Source: JAGVSR01 sp963825555 (GTDB lineage Bacteria > Pseudomonadota > Alphaproteobacteria > Rhizobiales > Hyphomicrobiaceae). Taken from it: a stretch of 64,000 nucleotides of DNA. The position numbers were made by a program, and so were the translations under genes. Below, piece by piece: positions 25,089 to 34,226 of this stretch; the first letter of the stretch is position 1, and the number at the start of each line of letters is the position of its first letter. The notes beneath the pieces are model-generated. The model was not told the origin of the DNA. It worked only from the letters and a program-made list of their open reading frames with translations, and did not search any database. The stretch is from contig CAWGTZ010000024.1 in NCBI GenBank assembly GCA_963825555.1, forward strand, positions 62,001-126,000, in the 5' to 3' direction.

Positions 25089-25922
25089 TCAAGCGCCACC
25101 GCGACGCCGGATGAGGGCCGTGTGCAGGGCCACGGCTGCCGCATTGGAGACATTGAGGCTCCTCAGGTTATCGGCCGTCGTGATCCGCACAAGGCGATGG
25201 CAGCTCTCCGCTGTGAGCTGGCGCAGTCCCTTGCCCTCAGCGCCAAGGATGATTGCCGTGGCGCGGTCGAAGGGCTCGTCTTCAATGCCACCGGTCGCCG
25301 TGCTGTCGAGGCCGAGGATGACGACGCCCGCCTCCCGCAACTCGGTTATGGCCCGGGCCAGATTTTGTACGAGCGCGATGGGGATGAGTTCGAGCGCTCC
25401 CGATGCGGATTTCGCCAGCGTACCGTTGAGGGGCGGGCTGTGGCGCCGGGTCGTTACGACGCCTGCGGCGCCGAAGGCGGCCGCCGAACGAAGGATGGCG
25501 CCCACGTTGTGAGGGTCGGTTACCTGATCGAGAAGAATGAGGGGGCCCTGGTGGGCGGCCGCCTCGGCCAGTTCCGCAAGATCGGGTTCGGGAAGCGGCT
25601 CCGTTTCAAGAAGTAGGCCCTGATGGACCGTTTCGGAGCCCAGAAGGCGGTCAAGATCGCGCGGGGTCACCGGCTCCGGTGAGAGGCCCCGCGCGGCGAT
25701 GACCTCGGCAAGCCGGCGGGCGGCATTGTCCGTGGCCATGAGGCGGCGGATCACCCGGTCGGGGTTGTCAAGTGCGGCCTCCACCGGGTGGACGCCGAAG
25801 AGGCGCACGATGCCGTCTTCCTCGGTCCCTGGGGGATTATGGGCTGGCCGTGCTGGGCGTGGGCCAGGCTTGAAGCGGGATTTGGGCTTGAAACGGGGCG
25901 TCCCCTTGCGGCTGTCCTGCAT
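25089..25922 (-). CDS. rlmB: 23S rRNA (guanosine-2'-O-)-methyltransferase, SpoU/TrmH family
   Basis: 277 residues from ATG 25922. A basic unstructured leader (SRKGTPRFKPKSRFKPGPRP) precedes the substrate-binding domain (LFGVHPVEAALDNPDRVIRRL) and a SPOUT catalytic domain with LLDQVTDPHNVGAILRSAAAFGAAG, ILGAEGKGLRQLT and RSLNVSNAAAVALH, which form the knot that binds S-adenosylmethionine. The RlmB target would be Gm2251-type in 23S rRNA. The frame is open another 244 codons upstream, right through tRNA-Tyr, so that extension is spurious. Confidence 0.9.
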   Translation of the reverse strand: MQDSRKGTPRFKPKSRFKPGPRPARPAHNPPGTEEDGIVRLFGVHPVEAALDNPDRVIRRLMATDNAARRLAEVIAARGLSPEPVTPRDLDRLLGSETVHQGLLLETEPLPEPDLAELAEAAAHQGPLILLDQVTDPHNVGAILRSAAAFGAAGVVTTRRHSPPLNGTLAKSASGALELIPIALVQNLARAITELREAGVVILGLDSTATGGIEDEPFDRATAIILGAEGKGLRQLTAESCHRLVRITTADNLRSLNVSNAAAVALHTALIRRRGGA

Positions 25923-26122
25923 GGCGTCAGACGGGTCTCCTGGGTGTCCCACGGCCCTGGAACGGGCTACGGCGGTGCCACCTAGCCCTACACGGAAAAC
26001 CGGTACTTTTCCATTTGACATCGGCCGCCTCGGTCGGGATAAGGACCCGCTTGCCCTGTCGCTCGAAGCTGCGCAGGGCGCTTTCGTTTCGTGGCCGTTT
26101 GTGGCGGCTCCGGCGATGGCTA

Positions 26123-26207
26123 GGAAGGGTGCCCGAGTGGCTAAAGGGGACGGACTGTAAATCCGTTGGCTTCGCCTACGCTGGTTCGAATCCAGCCCCT
26201 TCCACCA
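26123..26207 (+). tRNA. tRNA-Tyr (anticodon GTA)
   Basis: An 85-nt class II tRNA with a 7-bp acceptor stem (GGAAGGG with CCCTTCC), D-loop GAGTGG-CTAAAGGGG, anticodon GTA at 26157-26159, a long variable arm and the TGGTTCGAATCCA T-arm. The 3' CCA is encoded. Confidence 0.97.
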
Positions 26208-26242
26208 GTCTTTTTCCAACGTGCCCGTCTGGTTACTGAGCG

Positions 26243-26797
26243 TCAGCGCGTGCCCATGGTCGCGGCGCCTGGCCGGCTTTTCTGCACAGTCGTCAGCACA
26301 GACCGGCACCACGCCTCCACGGCCTGAGGCTCGGGCACGAGAGTGACGGCAAGTCCGCCGTGGAATTCTTCCCACATCTGACCGTGGACGCCGTTGAGCG
26401 CGATGAGGAGAGGGATGTCCCGCGCCACTGCTGCTTCTATGACGCCACGAAACCCGCTGCCCGCCATCTCTTGCTTGCCGAAGCGGTTGATGATGACGAG
26501 GTCGACTTCGCTCTCGAGGCTGGCGGCCACGAGTCCCGCTGCGTCTTCCAGTGCGGAGGCTTCCAGGCGGCATCCGCCACCGGCGCGTTCCAGGGGTGTC
26601 GACACGTCGATGCGCTGCGCGGATGCGAGATCCTCGATTGTCATGTCCGAGCACGGACTATCCGGTGCGGCCGTATTGTGCTGAATGGCGCCCGCCAGCC
26701 TGTAACCCTCGCTGCGCAGGCGGTCGGCCAGCACACACAGCATCGCGTCGACAGCGTTGGCTTGGCCCATGCCATAGACGATGCCTGCCAGTTTCAT
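26243..26797 (-). CDS. DUF2478 family protein (P-loop NTPase-like)
   Basis: 184 residues. The opening LAGIVYGMGQANAVDAML is a degenerate phosphate-binding-loop-like start, and the central VDLVIINRFGKQEMAGSGFR and DIPLLIALN segments are typical of DUF2478 proteins, which often sit near molybdate transport or molybdopterin genes. No such genes are near here. Cytoplasmic, function unknown. It converges on tRNA-Tyr. Confidence 0.75.
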   Translation of the reverse strand: MKLAGIVYGMGQANAVDAMLCVLADRLRSEGYRLAGAIQHNTAAPDSPCSDMTIEDLASAQRIDVSTPLERAGGGCRLEASALEDAAGLVAASLESEVDLVIINRFGKQEMAGSGFRGVIEAAVARDIPLLIALNGVHGQMWEEFHGGLAVTLVPEPQAVEAWCRSVLTTVQKSRPGAATMGTR

Positions 26798-26984
26798 GCC
26801 TGCACTCCAATGTTTTGCTGGACATGTTTATCAGTCTTGTGAGCGATCGGCCAAGCAGACGCTTGTGCATGGATCATTTCAAAACGCTTTTGTTCTGCTG
26901 TCTTTTCCGCTTATGGTCCCCAATCAGAATTGGGTGCGGAGGGCCGTCGGACAAGACGATCCTGTTCGAGTGGGGGTTCATTGA

Positions 26985-28298
26985 ATGTCGCGTGCTGTAC
27001 GATTTGGGATCGCTGTGTTTGCGGTCGTGTCGAGCCTCGCGTTGGGTGTTTGGATCAGTGCCGAAGAGGCCTTGGCGCAGAAGAGCTACAAGCTCTGCGC
27101 CTTGCGGGATGGGCCGAAGGGACCATGCACGTGCGAGCTCAAGGGTGGGATCCCCGGCGAGTACTTCACCGTCGGCCGCAGCCTCTGCAAGTCGACCGCA
27201 GCGAAGGCGCGACCTGCGAACACGGCCCCTTCGGAGGCCGCTACTGCCGCGCCCGCTGAGGCCCCTTCCGGCGCTACTGGCGAACAGGCCAGCGAAAAGA
27301 CGCAGCAGACGGATGAGGCCCCGGCGATCGAGACTGGGGCGCTGCCATCGTCACGCAAGATCCTCGAGGTTCGGGCGCGCGGAAAACTGCTTTGCGGCGT
27401 CAACGATGATCTCCTCGGCTTCTCCAAGCGGACGGAGGCGGGAAGCTGGGTCGGCCTCGATGTCGATTTCTGCCGGGCGGTTGCTGCCGCGGTCTTTGGA
27501 GAAGCAGGCAAGGTCGAGTTCGTTCCTGTCGAAACGAACGACAGGTTCGAGGCTCTGAATTCAGGCAAGATTGATCTTCTCGCGCGCAACACAACGTGGA
27601 CCATGAACCGGGACGTCGACATGGGGCTTGAGTTCGCCGGCATTCTCTACATCGACGGCCAGGGCTTCATGACCAGCGACGAGCGCGGTCTCGTCTCGGC
27701 CCAGCAGCTGGTCGGCGCTACGGTGTGCGTGGAGAGCGGCACGACGTCTGAAACCAACATGGCCTATTACTTCAAGTCCCATAAGATCGAAGTCGAAGCG
27801 AAGACGTTTCCCACGCGTGCCGATCTGTTGAAGGCCTATGTGTCTGGCGAGTGCGACGCGGTTACCGGCGACCGCACGTCCCTATTCGCGGACCGCGCGG
27901 AGTTCGAGGCACCCGACCAGCATGCCGTCCTGCCTGAAGTGATCTCCAAGGAGCCGCTGGGCCCGGTGGTGCTGCAGACAGATCGCGAATGGATCGAGAT
28001 CGTCCGATGGACCCTCTCAGGCCTCATCAATGCCGAGGAGGTCGGGCTCGACAAGGCCACCGCGTCGGGTGGGGGCGAACTTGAGGATGACGCACTGCGC
28101 CTCGTCGAAGGGGCAGGCAAGAGCGGCGAAACCCTGGGGCTTTCCAAATCGTGGTTGCGTGACGTCGTGTCTGCCGTTGGCAACTACGGAGAGATGTTCG
28201 AGGCCGATCTGGGCAAGGGCAGCCCGCTCGGGATGGAGCGTGGCATCAATGCCTTGTGGAAGCGCGGCGGGGTGCTTTATGCGCCGCCGATGTGGTGA
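26985..28298 (+). CDS. Orphan amino-acid-binding protein (AapJ-like) with extra cysteine-rich N-terminal module
   Basis: 437 residues. After a signal peptide (to about residue 31) comes a short Cys-containing module (YKLCALRDGPKGPCTCELKG and EYFTVGRSLC, about 34-69), an Ala/Pro/Glu linker (about 70-118), then a family 3 solute-binding domain (VRARGKLLCGVNDDLLGFS, WVGLDVDFCRAVAAAVFG, RFEALNSGKIDLLARNTTWT) like the general L-amino-acid-binding protein AapJ. No permease or ATPase gene is adjacent, so it is orphan: a binding component for a distant transporter, or a sensor. The N-terminal module is not part of standard AapJ. Confidence 0.8.
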   Translation: MSRAVRFGIAVFAVVSSLALGVWISAEEALAQKSYKLCALRDGPKGPCTCELKGGIPGEYFTVGRSLCKSTAAKARPANTAPSEAATAAPAEAPSGATGEQASEKTQQTDEAPAIETGALPSSRKILEVRARGKLLCGVNDDLLGFSKRTEAGSWVGLDVDFCRAVAAAVFGEAGKVEFVPVETNDRFEALNSGKIDLLARNTTWTMNRDVDMGLEFAGILYIDGQGFMTSDERGLVSAQQLVGATVCVESGTTSETNMAYYFKSHKIEVEAKTFPTRADLLKAYVSGECDAVTGDRTSLFADRAEFEAPDQHAVLPEVISKEPLGPVVLQTDREWIEIVRWTLSGLINAEEVGLDKATASGGGELEDDALRLVEGAGKSGETLGLSKSWLRDVVSAVGNYGEMFEADLGKGSPLGMERGINALWKRGGVLYAPPMW

Positions 28299-28312
28299 GG
28301 CGGGCTCATCCC

Positions 28313-29602
28313 ATGATCCGTTTCTCGCCAAGCCCCGTCTCCCGTATGCCCGAGACAACCGCTCGCGGCCGCACAGCAGGTTCTGCAACCGTCCTGGTCA
28401 TGATGCTGGCGGGGCTTATCCTGCTGGCGACCTCCGGTGATCAGGTCTGGTCGCGCCAGCGCGTGCCTCCGCCGGAGCCCAGCCGAAAAGCCTGGGTGAG
28501 CTTCGAGGCCGAAACTCAGATGGTGCGGGCTCTGGAGCTATATCGTCGGTTTGCTGCGCAGCCCCAGCCGCCACCGCTGCCTGGCAAGACGACGCTGCGT
28601 GCCGGAGACATGGGCCAACCGGTGGCCGACTTGCGCGCGCGCCTTGCTCTCACGGGCGATCTTTCGGAACGCGGGCGAGGGGACAGCTATTCCTTCGATC
28701 AGGACGTCGAGGACGCGGTAAAGCGTTTCCAGGCGCGCAACGGTGTCGAGCCCACGGGCATCGTGTACGGCATCACGCAGCGGCTTCTCAATGTGCCACT
28801 TCAGACGCGTGTGCGGCAGCTGGAACTGAACCTCCAGCGCATGCGCGACCTGCTCCCGAAGATCGCATCAGAGCCCAAGTACATCCTCATGAACGCAGCA
28901 AGCTTCGAGCTGCAAGGCATTCGCAACGGTGTTGTGGAAGTCACAAGCCGCACGATCGCGGGCAAGCGGGCGACGCCCACGCCCGTGGTCTCGGCCAAGG
29001 TGCAGGCTCTCAACACTCTGCCCTACTGGCATGTGCCCGGAACCATCGCCAAGGCGGCGCTGATCCCGACGATCCGCAAGGACCCCGGATATCTCTATAA
29101 GGAACGGATCCGCGTGTTCTCGAGCTTCGGCGGTGAAGAGGTGGACCCAGCAAGCATCAACTGGTGGGGCCCTGAGGCCAACCGCTATGTGTTTCGCCAG
29201 GATCCCGGTCCGCAGAATGCGCTAGGTGTCCTGCGTTTCGACATGCCCAACAAGCATATCGTCTACATGCACGACACGCCCATGAAGAAACTGTTCCAGT
29301 ACCATGAGCGCGCGGTGAGTGCGGGGTGCGTGCGGTTGCAGAATTTCTGGAGTGTCGCAGACTGGGTGCTCGATGGGCAGGATGGACTTTCGGGTGCCGC
29401 CTTGCAGCAGCGCGTGGAAGCGGGCCAACAGTCGACGGTAAAGCTCAATCGGCCCGTACCGGTTCATTTCATCTACCTGACGGCATGGGTCGACAACGGC
29501 GTCGTGCAGTTCCGAAATGACCTCTACAATCGGGACGCCAGCGCCTTCGATAGCGGCGAGGACGTGGCCGCGCGGCCGTCGGGCCTTACCATCGCCCCCT
29601 AG
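28313..29602 (+). CDS. L,D-transpeptidase (YcbB-like) with peptidoglycan-binding domain
   Basis: 429 residues from ATG 28313, 14 bp after the preceding gene. An N-terminal membrane segment (TVLVMMLAGLILLATSG) is followed by a peptidoglycan-binding domain (GDMGQPVADLRARLAL to FQARNGVEPTGIV, about 98-160) and a YkuD catalytic domain with HDTP and HERAVSAGCVRL, the catalytic His and Cys. It forms 3-3 crosslinks or attaches proteins to peptidoglycan in the periplasm. Complete active site. Confidence 0.93.
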   Translation: MIRFSPSPVSRMPETTARGRTAGSATVLVMMLAGLILLATSGDQVWSRQRVPPPEPSRKAWVSFEAETQMVRALELYRRFAAQPQPPPLPGKTTLRAGDMGQPVADLRARLALTGDLSERGRGDSYSFDQDVEDAVKRFQARNGVEPTGIVYGITQRLLNVPLQTRVRQLELNLQRMRDLLPKIASEPKYILMNAASFELQGIRNGVVEVTSRTIAGKRATPTPVVSAKVQALNTLPYWHVPGTIAKAALIPTIRKDPGYLYKERIRVFSSFGGEEVDPASINWWGPEANRYVFRQDPGPQNALGVLRFDMPNKHIVYMHDTPMKKLFQYHERAVSAGCVRLQNFWSVADWVLDGQDGLSGAALQQRVEAGQQSTVKLNRPVPVHFIYLTAWVDNGVVQFRNDLYNRDASAFDSGEDVAARPSGLTIAP

Positions 29603-29641
29603 TAGCTGCCTTGGCCACGGAAGAGCGACAGGTCCGGAGCC

Positions 29642-30310
29642 TTACGTCACGTCCGGCTCCCAGCCTTCGTGGCCGATGAGGGGCACAAAACGGACGTAGG
29701 TGAGATGCGTGCGCTCGAATGTCTCTTCCCCCGTCCGCGTGATGCGGATCAGTTCCTGGCCGGTCGGGTCGTCGCCGATTGGCACGACCATGCGGCCGCC
29801 GATCTTCAACTGGTGCTTGAGCGTTTCCGGGATCTTGGGTGCCCCGGCAGAAACCAGAATGGCATCGAAGGGCGCTTCCTCCGGCCAGCCATCGGTGCCG
29901 TCGCCGCATCGGACGGTGACGCGGGTAATGCCGGCGGTCGCCAGATTGGCCCGGGCCAATTCAGCCAGCTCCTCGATTCGCTCGATGGTGAAGACCTCGG
30001 CGGCGATTTCAGCCAACACGGCGGCGGCGTAGCCCGATCCGGCTCCGATCTCAAGAACCTTCTCTCCGCCGTCCAACCGCATCGCCTCGATCATGTAGGC
30101 GACGATATAGGGCTGAGAGATGGTTTGCCCTGCGCCAATCGAGAGCGGTCGATCCTCATAGGCCAGATGGCGGCGATAGTCGGGAACGAACTTTTCGCGC
30201 GGCACCGTGCCCATGGCTTTCAGCACCTGGGGATCGGTGATGTCGCGCGCAACGAGCTGCTCGGCGACGAGCCGGGCACGGAGTTCGTTGAGGGACGGAA
30301 TGCGGGACAT
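29642..30310 (-). CDS. pcm: Protein-L-isoaspartate O-methyltransferase
   Basis: 222 residues from ATG 30310. It methylates damaged isoaspartyl residues so that they can revert to aspartate. Typical segments are present: MGTVPREKFVP, the GQTISQPYIVAYM motif, and the SAM-binding VLEIGAGSGYAAAVLAE, followed by FDAILVSAGAP. Length is normal. A GTG-like start 14 codons upstream is less conserved. Convergent with the transpeptidase gene. Confidence 0.95.
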   Translation of the reverse strand: MSRIPSLNELRARLVAEQLVARDITDPQVLKAMGTVPREKFVPDYRRHLAYEDRPLSIGAGQTISQPYIVAYMIEAMRLDGGEKVLEIGAGSGYAAAVLAEIAAEVFTIERIEELAELARANLATAGITRVTVRCGDGTDGWPEEAPFDAILVSAGAPKIPETLKHQLKIGGRMVVPIGDDPTGQELIRITRTGEETFERTHLTYVRFVPLIGHEGWEPDVT

Positions 30311-30473
30311 CGGGCGCACCTCGCGCGGAACGTGGCAACGGTCTTGAACCATAGCGCCGCAAGGAGGGTTCTGCCGCTTTGGCAGGGATCAAATTAGGGG
30401 CCGAAAAGAAGGTTGAGTGCGGATGATCCCAGGCCGCCGAATAGGCCATCAATAACTGTGGAGTAGGCGCGGC

Positions 30474-31337
30474 CTAGATCTTCTTCTGCGCTTCGTCGGC
30501 GCCGATCTTGTTGATGGCCGGCAACTCCGTGTCACGCGGATCCTTGAGCGTCAGCGCAACTCCGTCGCTGCGGTTCTTCTCGATGACGATCTCAGCCGGC
30601 TTTACGCAGACGGGCACGCGTTCCGGAGTGAAGGTCTGCGTGATAGACAGCAGGCCGTTGTTGTCCTTGATGGTGACATCGGCTTTGCCGCTGGCCAGCT
30701 TCTCCAGTTCCGCTTCGCTGCCGAGCTTGGCGAGATCCTCACGCTTCAGCGAATAACTAATGGCACCAGCACGGATCGTCTCGCGGACGAGGAAGTATTT
30801 GCTGCCCGACCGTGGCTTTACGTCTTGGCGAAAGCGCTCGAGAATATAGTCCGCAACGCGGTCGTCGATCAACTCTGCGCGCATGTCGGAAACCAGCACG
30901 TCGATTTTCAGGTTTTTCTTGAAATCGGCGTTCGCCGAGGCGGTGAGTCCCGGCAGCACGTTCTGGAGCACGGCGAAAGAGACGCCTGCCGTCGATTTCT
31001 GCTCGTCGGTGAAAGCGTAATCGGCAATCCTTATGTCGCGGCGATAGCCTTTCATGTCGAGGATTGCCGGCTCCTCGCCATAGGCCGTCACGCGATAGAA
31101 CGTGCCGCTTTTGTCGAGGCGGTAGATCGAGCCCGCAGGGTCGAATCCGTTGGGAACGAGCGGGCAATCAAAACCGTTCGGTACGCCAGGCAGCATTTGG
31201 GGCGTCTTTTCGATCGAGCCCGCGATGATCTGCATGTTGGGGTCGGGAAGGGTCTCGGCGCAGCCCGCAACCAGCGACATCACGAGTGCGAGCGCAGCCA
31301 TATTCCTGGAATTAAGACGCCCCGAATGAACACCCAT
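30474..31337 (-). CDS. Putative lipoprotein of unknown function
   Basis: 287 residues from ATG 31337, placed about 10 nt after GGGGGG. A signal peptide with lipobox (LALVMSLVAGC) predicts a membrane-anchored lipoprotein. The mature part is mixed alpha/beta with segments such as GSIYRLDKSGTFYRV and ISYSLKREDLAKL; no known domain is recognised. It lies between pcm and the first C1 gene with promoter-sized gaps on both sides, so it is probably monocistronic. Confidence 0.7.
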   Translation of the reverse strand: MGVHSGRLNSRNMAALALVMSLVAGCAETLPDPNMQIIAGSIEKTPQMLPGVPNGFDCPLVPNGFDPAGSIYRLDKSGTFYRVTAYGEEPAILDMKGYRRDIRIADYAFTDEQKSTAGVSFAVLQNVLPGLTASANADFKKNLKIDVLVSDMRAELIDDRVADYILERFRQDVKPRSGSKYFLVRETIRAGAISYSLKREDLAKLGSEAELEKLASGKADVTIKDNNGLLSITQTFTPERVPVCVKPAEIVIEKNRSDGVALTLKDPRDTELPAINKIGADEAQKKI

Positions 31338-31459
31338 TTGCAATGGCCCCCCGACCCGTTGCCAGTTCTCACTGTATGTACGAGTACAGCGCATCAATCG
31401 CAATGAATGGGGTGCGGTGTTGAGGCAACATTCCCCGGTTTTGCCCGGGAAATTGCCGT

Positions 31460-32479
31460 TCAGGGTGCCAACAGCGCCACCGAGACGGCAGGGGCGCAGG
31501 CGGTTACCCAAGGAGCGATCTCAGGTGGAGCGCCGACAACGACATCGAAGGCGATGCATTGGCGGCCGACACGAGCTGCAAGAGCAGCCACATCAGCGGT
31601 TCCGATTCCAGCGGCGATGATGGGCGCCTTTTCAGGCAGGGGGGAGCGTGAGAGAACCTGGAGCACACCGTTGTGGACGGAACGCAACTGCTCTTCGCGC
31701 ACGTATGCGGCGACCATCTGCCACTCTTCGAGAGTGGCCTCGCTGGCATCGGACCCGAGCATGCGGGCGAGCCGCGCGACACTGCAGGCCAGCGACTTGT
31801 CCTTGCCATCGGCTGTGGCGTGAACGTCGATCTCGGTGAGATCTTCGCCTTGGATGCGGCGGACGTCGGCCATGGTGGCGAGGTACTCGCGCGCGAGCGT
31901 TACCCATTGGCCTTTGAATGGCGCCTGCGTCGTGACGCCCATGACGGCGGTGCGCGTATAACCGGTGTAGACCAGTTCACCTGTCGTCTGGCGAACGCGA
32001 TCGGTGAGCCCAGCGGGCTCGGGCTTGCCATTCGCGATCACAATGACGTCGGCTGTTGTAGAGCCGAAATCGATCAGCAGAGCGTCTTGGTGATGCCGCG
32101 CGACGAGAGTTGCTGTCGCGAGAAAGTTCGTCGAGCCGACATCGGCTGGGTGGGCGCGGGCGTCGGCGAGCGAGCCGAAGCCGCGCACGCCCATCCACAC
32201 GGAAGCGTCGGGGCCCAGGGCCTTTTCCATGCGGTCCAGAAGGACTTGAACACCCGTCGTCCGATCGGGAAACAGGTCGGACAATTCTCCCGTCATGGTA
32301 AAGGCCCGGGAGGTTCCGCGGGCGATGAGAGAGGAGGCCTCTCCAAGCGCAAAGTCGAGCTTGTCAAGACCTTGCCAGAGCGGGCAAAGAATCTGACAAA
32401 CGTCAGCCGGGCGGCCGTTTTCGGTGAGCGCGACCTTAAGGTGGGCGCCCCCGACATCCAGGCCGACACGGGTGTTCAT
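31460..32479 (-). CDS. H4MPT-linked C1-transfer protein, hydantoinase/ASKHA family (MfnF-like)
   Basis: 339 residues with ASKHA-type nucleotide-binding segments: VGLDVGGAHLKVAL (phosphate 1), LLIDFGSTTADVIVI (phosphate 2) and IIAAGIGTADVAALA (adenosine). It belongs to the family linked with H4MPT-dependent C1 transfer in methylotrophs and methanogens; archaeal MfnF joins the two halves of the methanofuran side group. A role in methanofuran-like cofactor synthesis is thus inferred. Divergent from a HisA-like gene with only 62 bp between starts. Confidence 0.85.
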   Translation of the reverse strand: MNTRVGLDVGGAHLKVALTENGRPADVCQILCPLWQGLDKLDFALGEASSLIARGTSRAFTMTGELSDLFPDRTTGVQVLLDRMEKALGPDASVWMGVRGFGSLADARAHPADVGSTNFLATATLVARHHQDALLIDFGSTTADVIVIANGKPEPAGLTDRVRQTTGELVYTGYTRTAVMGVTTQAPFKGQWVTLAREYLATMADVRRIQGEDLTEIDVHATADGKDKSLACSVARLARMLGSDASEATLEEWQMVAAYVREEQLRSVHNGVLQVLSRSPLPEKAPIIAAGIGTADVAALAARVGRQCIAFDVVVGAPPEIAPWVTACAPAVSVALLAP

Positions 32480-32541
32480 GTTGCAGGTCTCCCTTGAAAT
32501 TTCCTGGGCTCTGTTACACGACTCTGCTGGGGAGGATAGGT

Positions 32542-33240
32542 ATGCTGATCATTCCGGTTATTGATATCCGGGGCGGTGTAGCTGTGCGTGCCGTAGCTGG
32601 CGAAAGGGCCATGTACCGGCCGGTGAAGTCAATCATCGCAGACGACGCCGAGCCGGCTGCGGTGGCTCGCGCGTACCAGACCATTTTTCCGTTTCCGACG
32701 CTATATGTCGCCGACCTCGATGGCATTGAAGGGCGCGGTGCAAACCGTGAAATCCATCATCGTATCGCGGAGGCGTGGGGCGGCGGCGATGTCTGGCTCG
32801 ACGATGGCGGCATTGACGCGGAGACCTCACATCAACGCGTGCGCCCGGTGATTGGCTCGGAGACCCTTCTCGCAGCGGGCAATTGCCAATCGCATCTGGG
32901 AGGCGAGCCGCTCAGCCGCAGCGGAATTCTTTCTCTCGATTTTCGTGGAATCACCTTTTTGGGACCGCCGGAACTCCTGGCCTACCCGTCCGCGTGGCCA
33001 GGTGCCGTGATCGTCATGACGCTCGACGTCGTGGGCCGAAACAGGGGACCAGACGTGAAGCGGGTGGCGTCCATCGTGGAACTGGCCGGACCTCAGCGCA
33101 GAGTGTTTGCGGCGGGTGGCGTTCGTCACATCGACGACATTATCGCCCTGCGGGAAGCGGGCGCCGCTGGCGTGCTCGTCGCATCCGCTCTGCATTCGGG
33201 CAACATAAAAGCCGGCGATCTTTCTAGGATCGCCGGCTGA
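32542..33240 (+). CDS. HisA/HisF-related protein of the H4MPT gene group
   Basis: 232 residues from ATG 32542, preceded by GGGGAGGA. A TIM-barrel resembling HisA (IPVIDIRGGVAVRAVAGER, FPTLYVADLDGIEGRGAN, RVFAAGGVRHIDDI), but it belongs to the HisA/HisF-related subfamily found beside C1-carrier genes in methylotrophs and methanogens rather than to histidine synthesis; no his genes are near. The reaction is unknown. A terminator hairpin overlaps its stop codon. Confidence 0.85.
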   Translation: MLIIPVIDIRGGVAVRAVAGERAMYRPVKSIIADDAEPAAVARAYQTIFPFPTLYVADLDGIEGRGANREIHHRIAEAWGGGDVWLDDGGIDAETSHQRVRPVIGSETLLAAGNCQSHLGGEPLSRSGILSLDFRGITFLGPPELLAYPSAWPGAVIVMTLDVVGRNRGPDVKRVASIVELAGPQRRVFAAGGVRHIDDIIALREAGAAGVLVASALHSGNIKAGDLSRIAG

Positions 33241-33246
33241 GTTTTT
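33210..33246 (+). terminator. Terminator overlapping the end of the HisA-like gene
   Basis: An 11-bp stem (AGCCGGCGATC at 33210-33220 with GATCGCCGGCT at 33228-33238) includes the last codons; GAGTTTTT follows. Confidence 0.85.
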
Positions 33247-33392
33247 AGTCCACACATTGCGAGTGGTTTGGGTAATCACTCGTTGTGTTAGCCGTTCCAG
33301 CGGCCAGAGAGAATTCTACCCAATCGCTGCAGCAGACCCGCTTTCATAGGAGGGGTGTCGTTATTGTTTTCCTGCTGTGGACGGTTTCCGCT

Positions 33393-33905
33393 TCAAGCCT
33401 TGGCGCCGAACGGATGGGCAGCCGAGTTGCGCTGAGCGGTCGCCTCGGCAGCGGTCGGCTTGCCGGCAACGGCGCGGGCGATCGCTTCCTTGGTAGCGCG
33501 GTAGTTGAAGTCCTGGATCTTGGCGTCGTCAGCAGCTTCCCAGTGGATGAACACGCCGACGCAGACGTACACGTCGTCAGCCTCGTTTGCCGGGATGATG
33601 CCCTCGGCAACGGCGTCCTGAACAGCCTTGGCAACGCCATACTGAGCCGGGCCGAACATCTGGACAGCCTGGCGGGCGTCCTTGATGGTCACCTTGTTGA
33701 ACATCACCGTGTTCGGCTTGCAGGGGAGGTTGGGCGCGATCACGGCGAGGAGCGACGTAAAGCCATCCTTGTTGTTCGTGAGCGAGTTGCAGAAGGCCGT
33801 TTCGACGGCGCTGCCGCGCGGACCGATGAGCAGGTCGATGTGAGCGACTTCGTTGCCGTCGCCGACGAGCGACTCGCCGACCATTACGCGATTAATCTTG
33901 GCCAT
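33393..33905 (-). CDS. fae: Formaldehyde-activating enzyme
   Basis: 170 residues. It catalyses condensation of formaldehyde with H4MPT to methylene-H4MPT, the entry step of formaldehyde oxidation in methylotrophs. The sequence matches canonical Fae almost throughout: VGDGNEVAHIDLLIGPRGS with the catalytic His, FTSLLAVIAPNLPCKPNT, and MFGPAQYGVAKAVQDAV. GGGAGG precedes the ATG. It is separated from the other H4MPT genes by 321 bp and so probably has its own strong promoter. Confidence 0.98.
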   Translation of the reverse strand: MAKINRVMVGESLVGDGNEVAHIDLLIGPRGSAVETAFCNSLTNNKDGFTSLLAVIAPNLPCKPNTVMFNKVTIKDARQAVQMFGPAQYGVAKAVQDAVAEGIIPANEADDVYVCVGVFIHWEAADDAKIQDFNYRATKEAIARAVAGKPTAAEATAQRNSAAHPFGAKA

Positions 33906-34226
33906 AAGTGGGGTTCCTCCCAGTTTCGAACATACAAATGTGAGCCGGCACGCCCCGGAGACCCGGTATGGGCCGGCTACGCTCGTCCCAAGCTATTGAT
34001 GAAGTCAGGGAACGGTGAAAAAGCGACACCGAACCGGATCACCAGATAGCGGCGCGCCTAGAGCACCGGGCCCTATTAGCCACAGAGCCTAGGGTTCGAC
34101 AAGAGGCGATCCGCCTTTAGTCCAACTTCGCCGGAATAATCTCTCGCGGCCAAGAGGTTGCTACAACGTCTGAACGGCTGGGAGCGGTGGCTCACCTTAT
34201 CAGGCCCGCATCCGGCGGCGACATGT
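33906..34226. other. Intergenic region upstream of fae
   Basis: 321 bp between the end of the CitG-like gene and the fae start. It must carry the fae promoter; I could not pick confident -35/-10 boxes. An imperfect inverted repeat (GCCGGC around 33945 and 33973) lies in the likely leader. No gene is seen. Confidence 0.45.

Noticed and set aside
25923..26654. N-terminal extension of rlmB giving a 521-residue reading frame
   Set aside because: The extension runs antisense through tRNA-Tyr and across the DUF2478 gene; the ATG at 25922 gives a normal RlmB length.
32542..33240. Assignment of the HisA-like gene to histidine biosynthesis
   Set aside because: No other his gene is nearby, and its position and sequence fit the HisA/HisF-related subfamily tied to C1 carriers.
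33285..34049. 254-codon plus-strand frame over fae
   Set aside because: It mirrors the highly conserved fae gene on the other strand.
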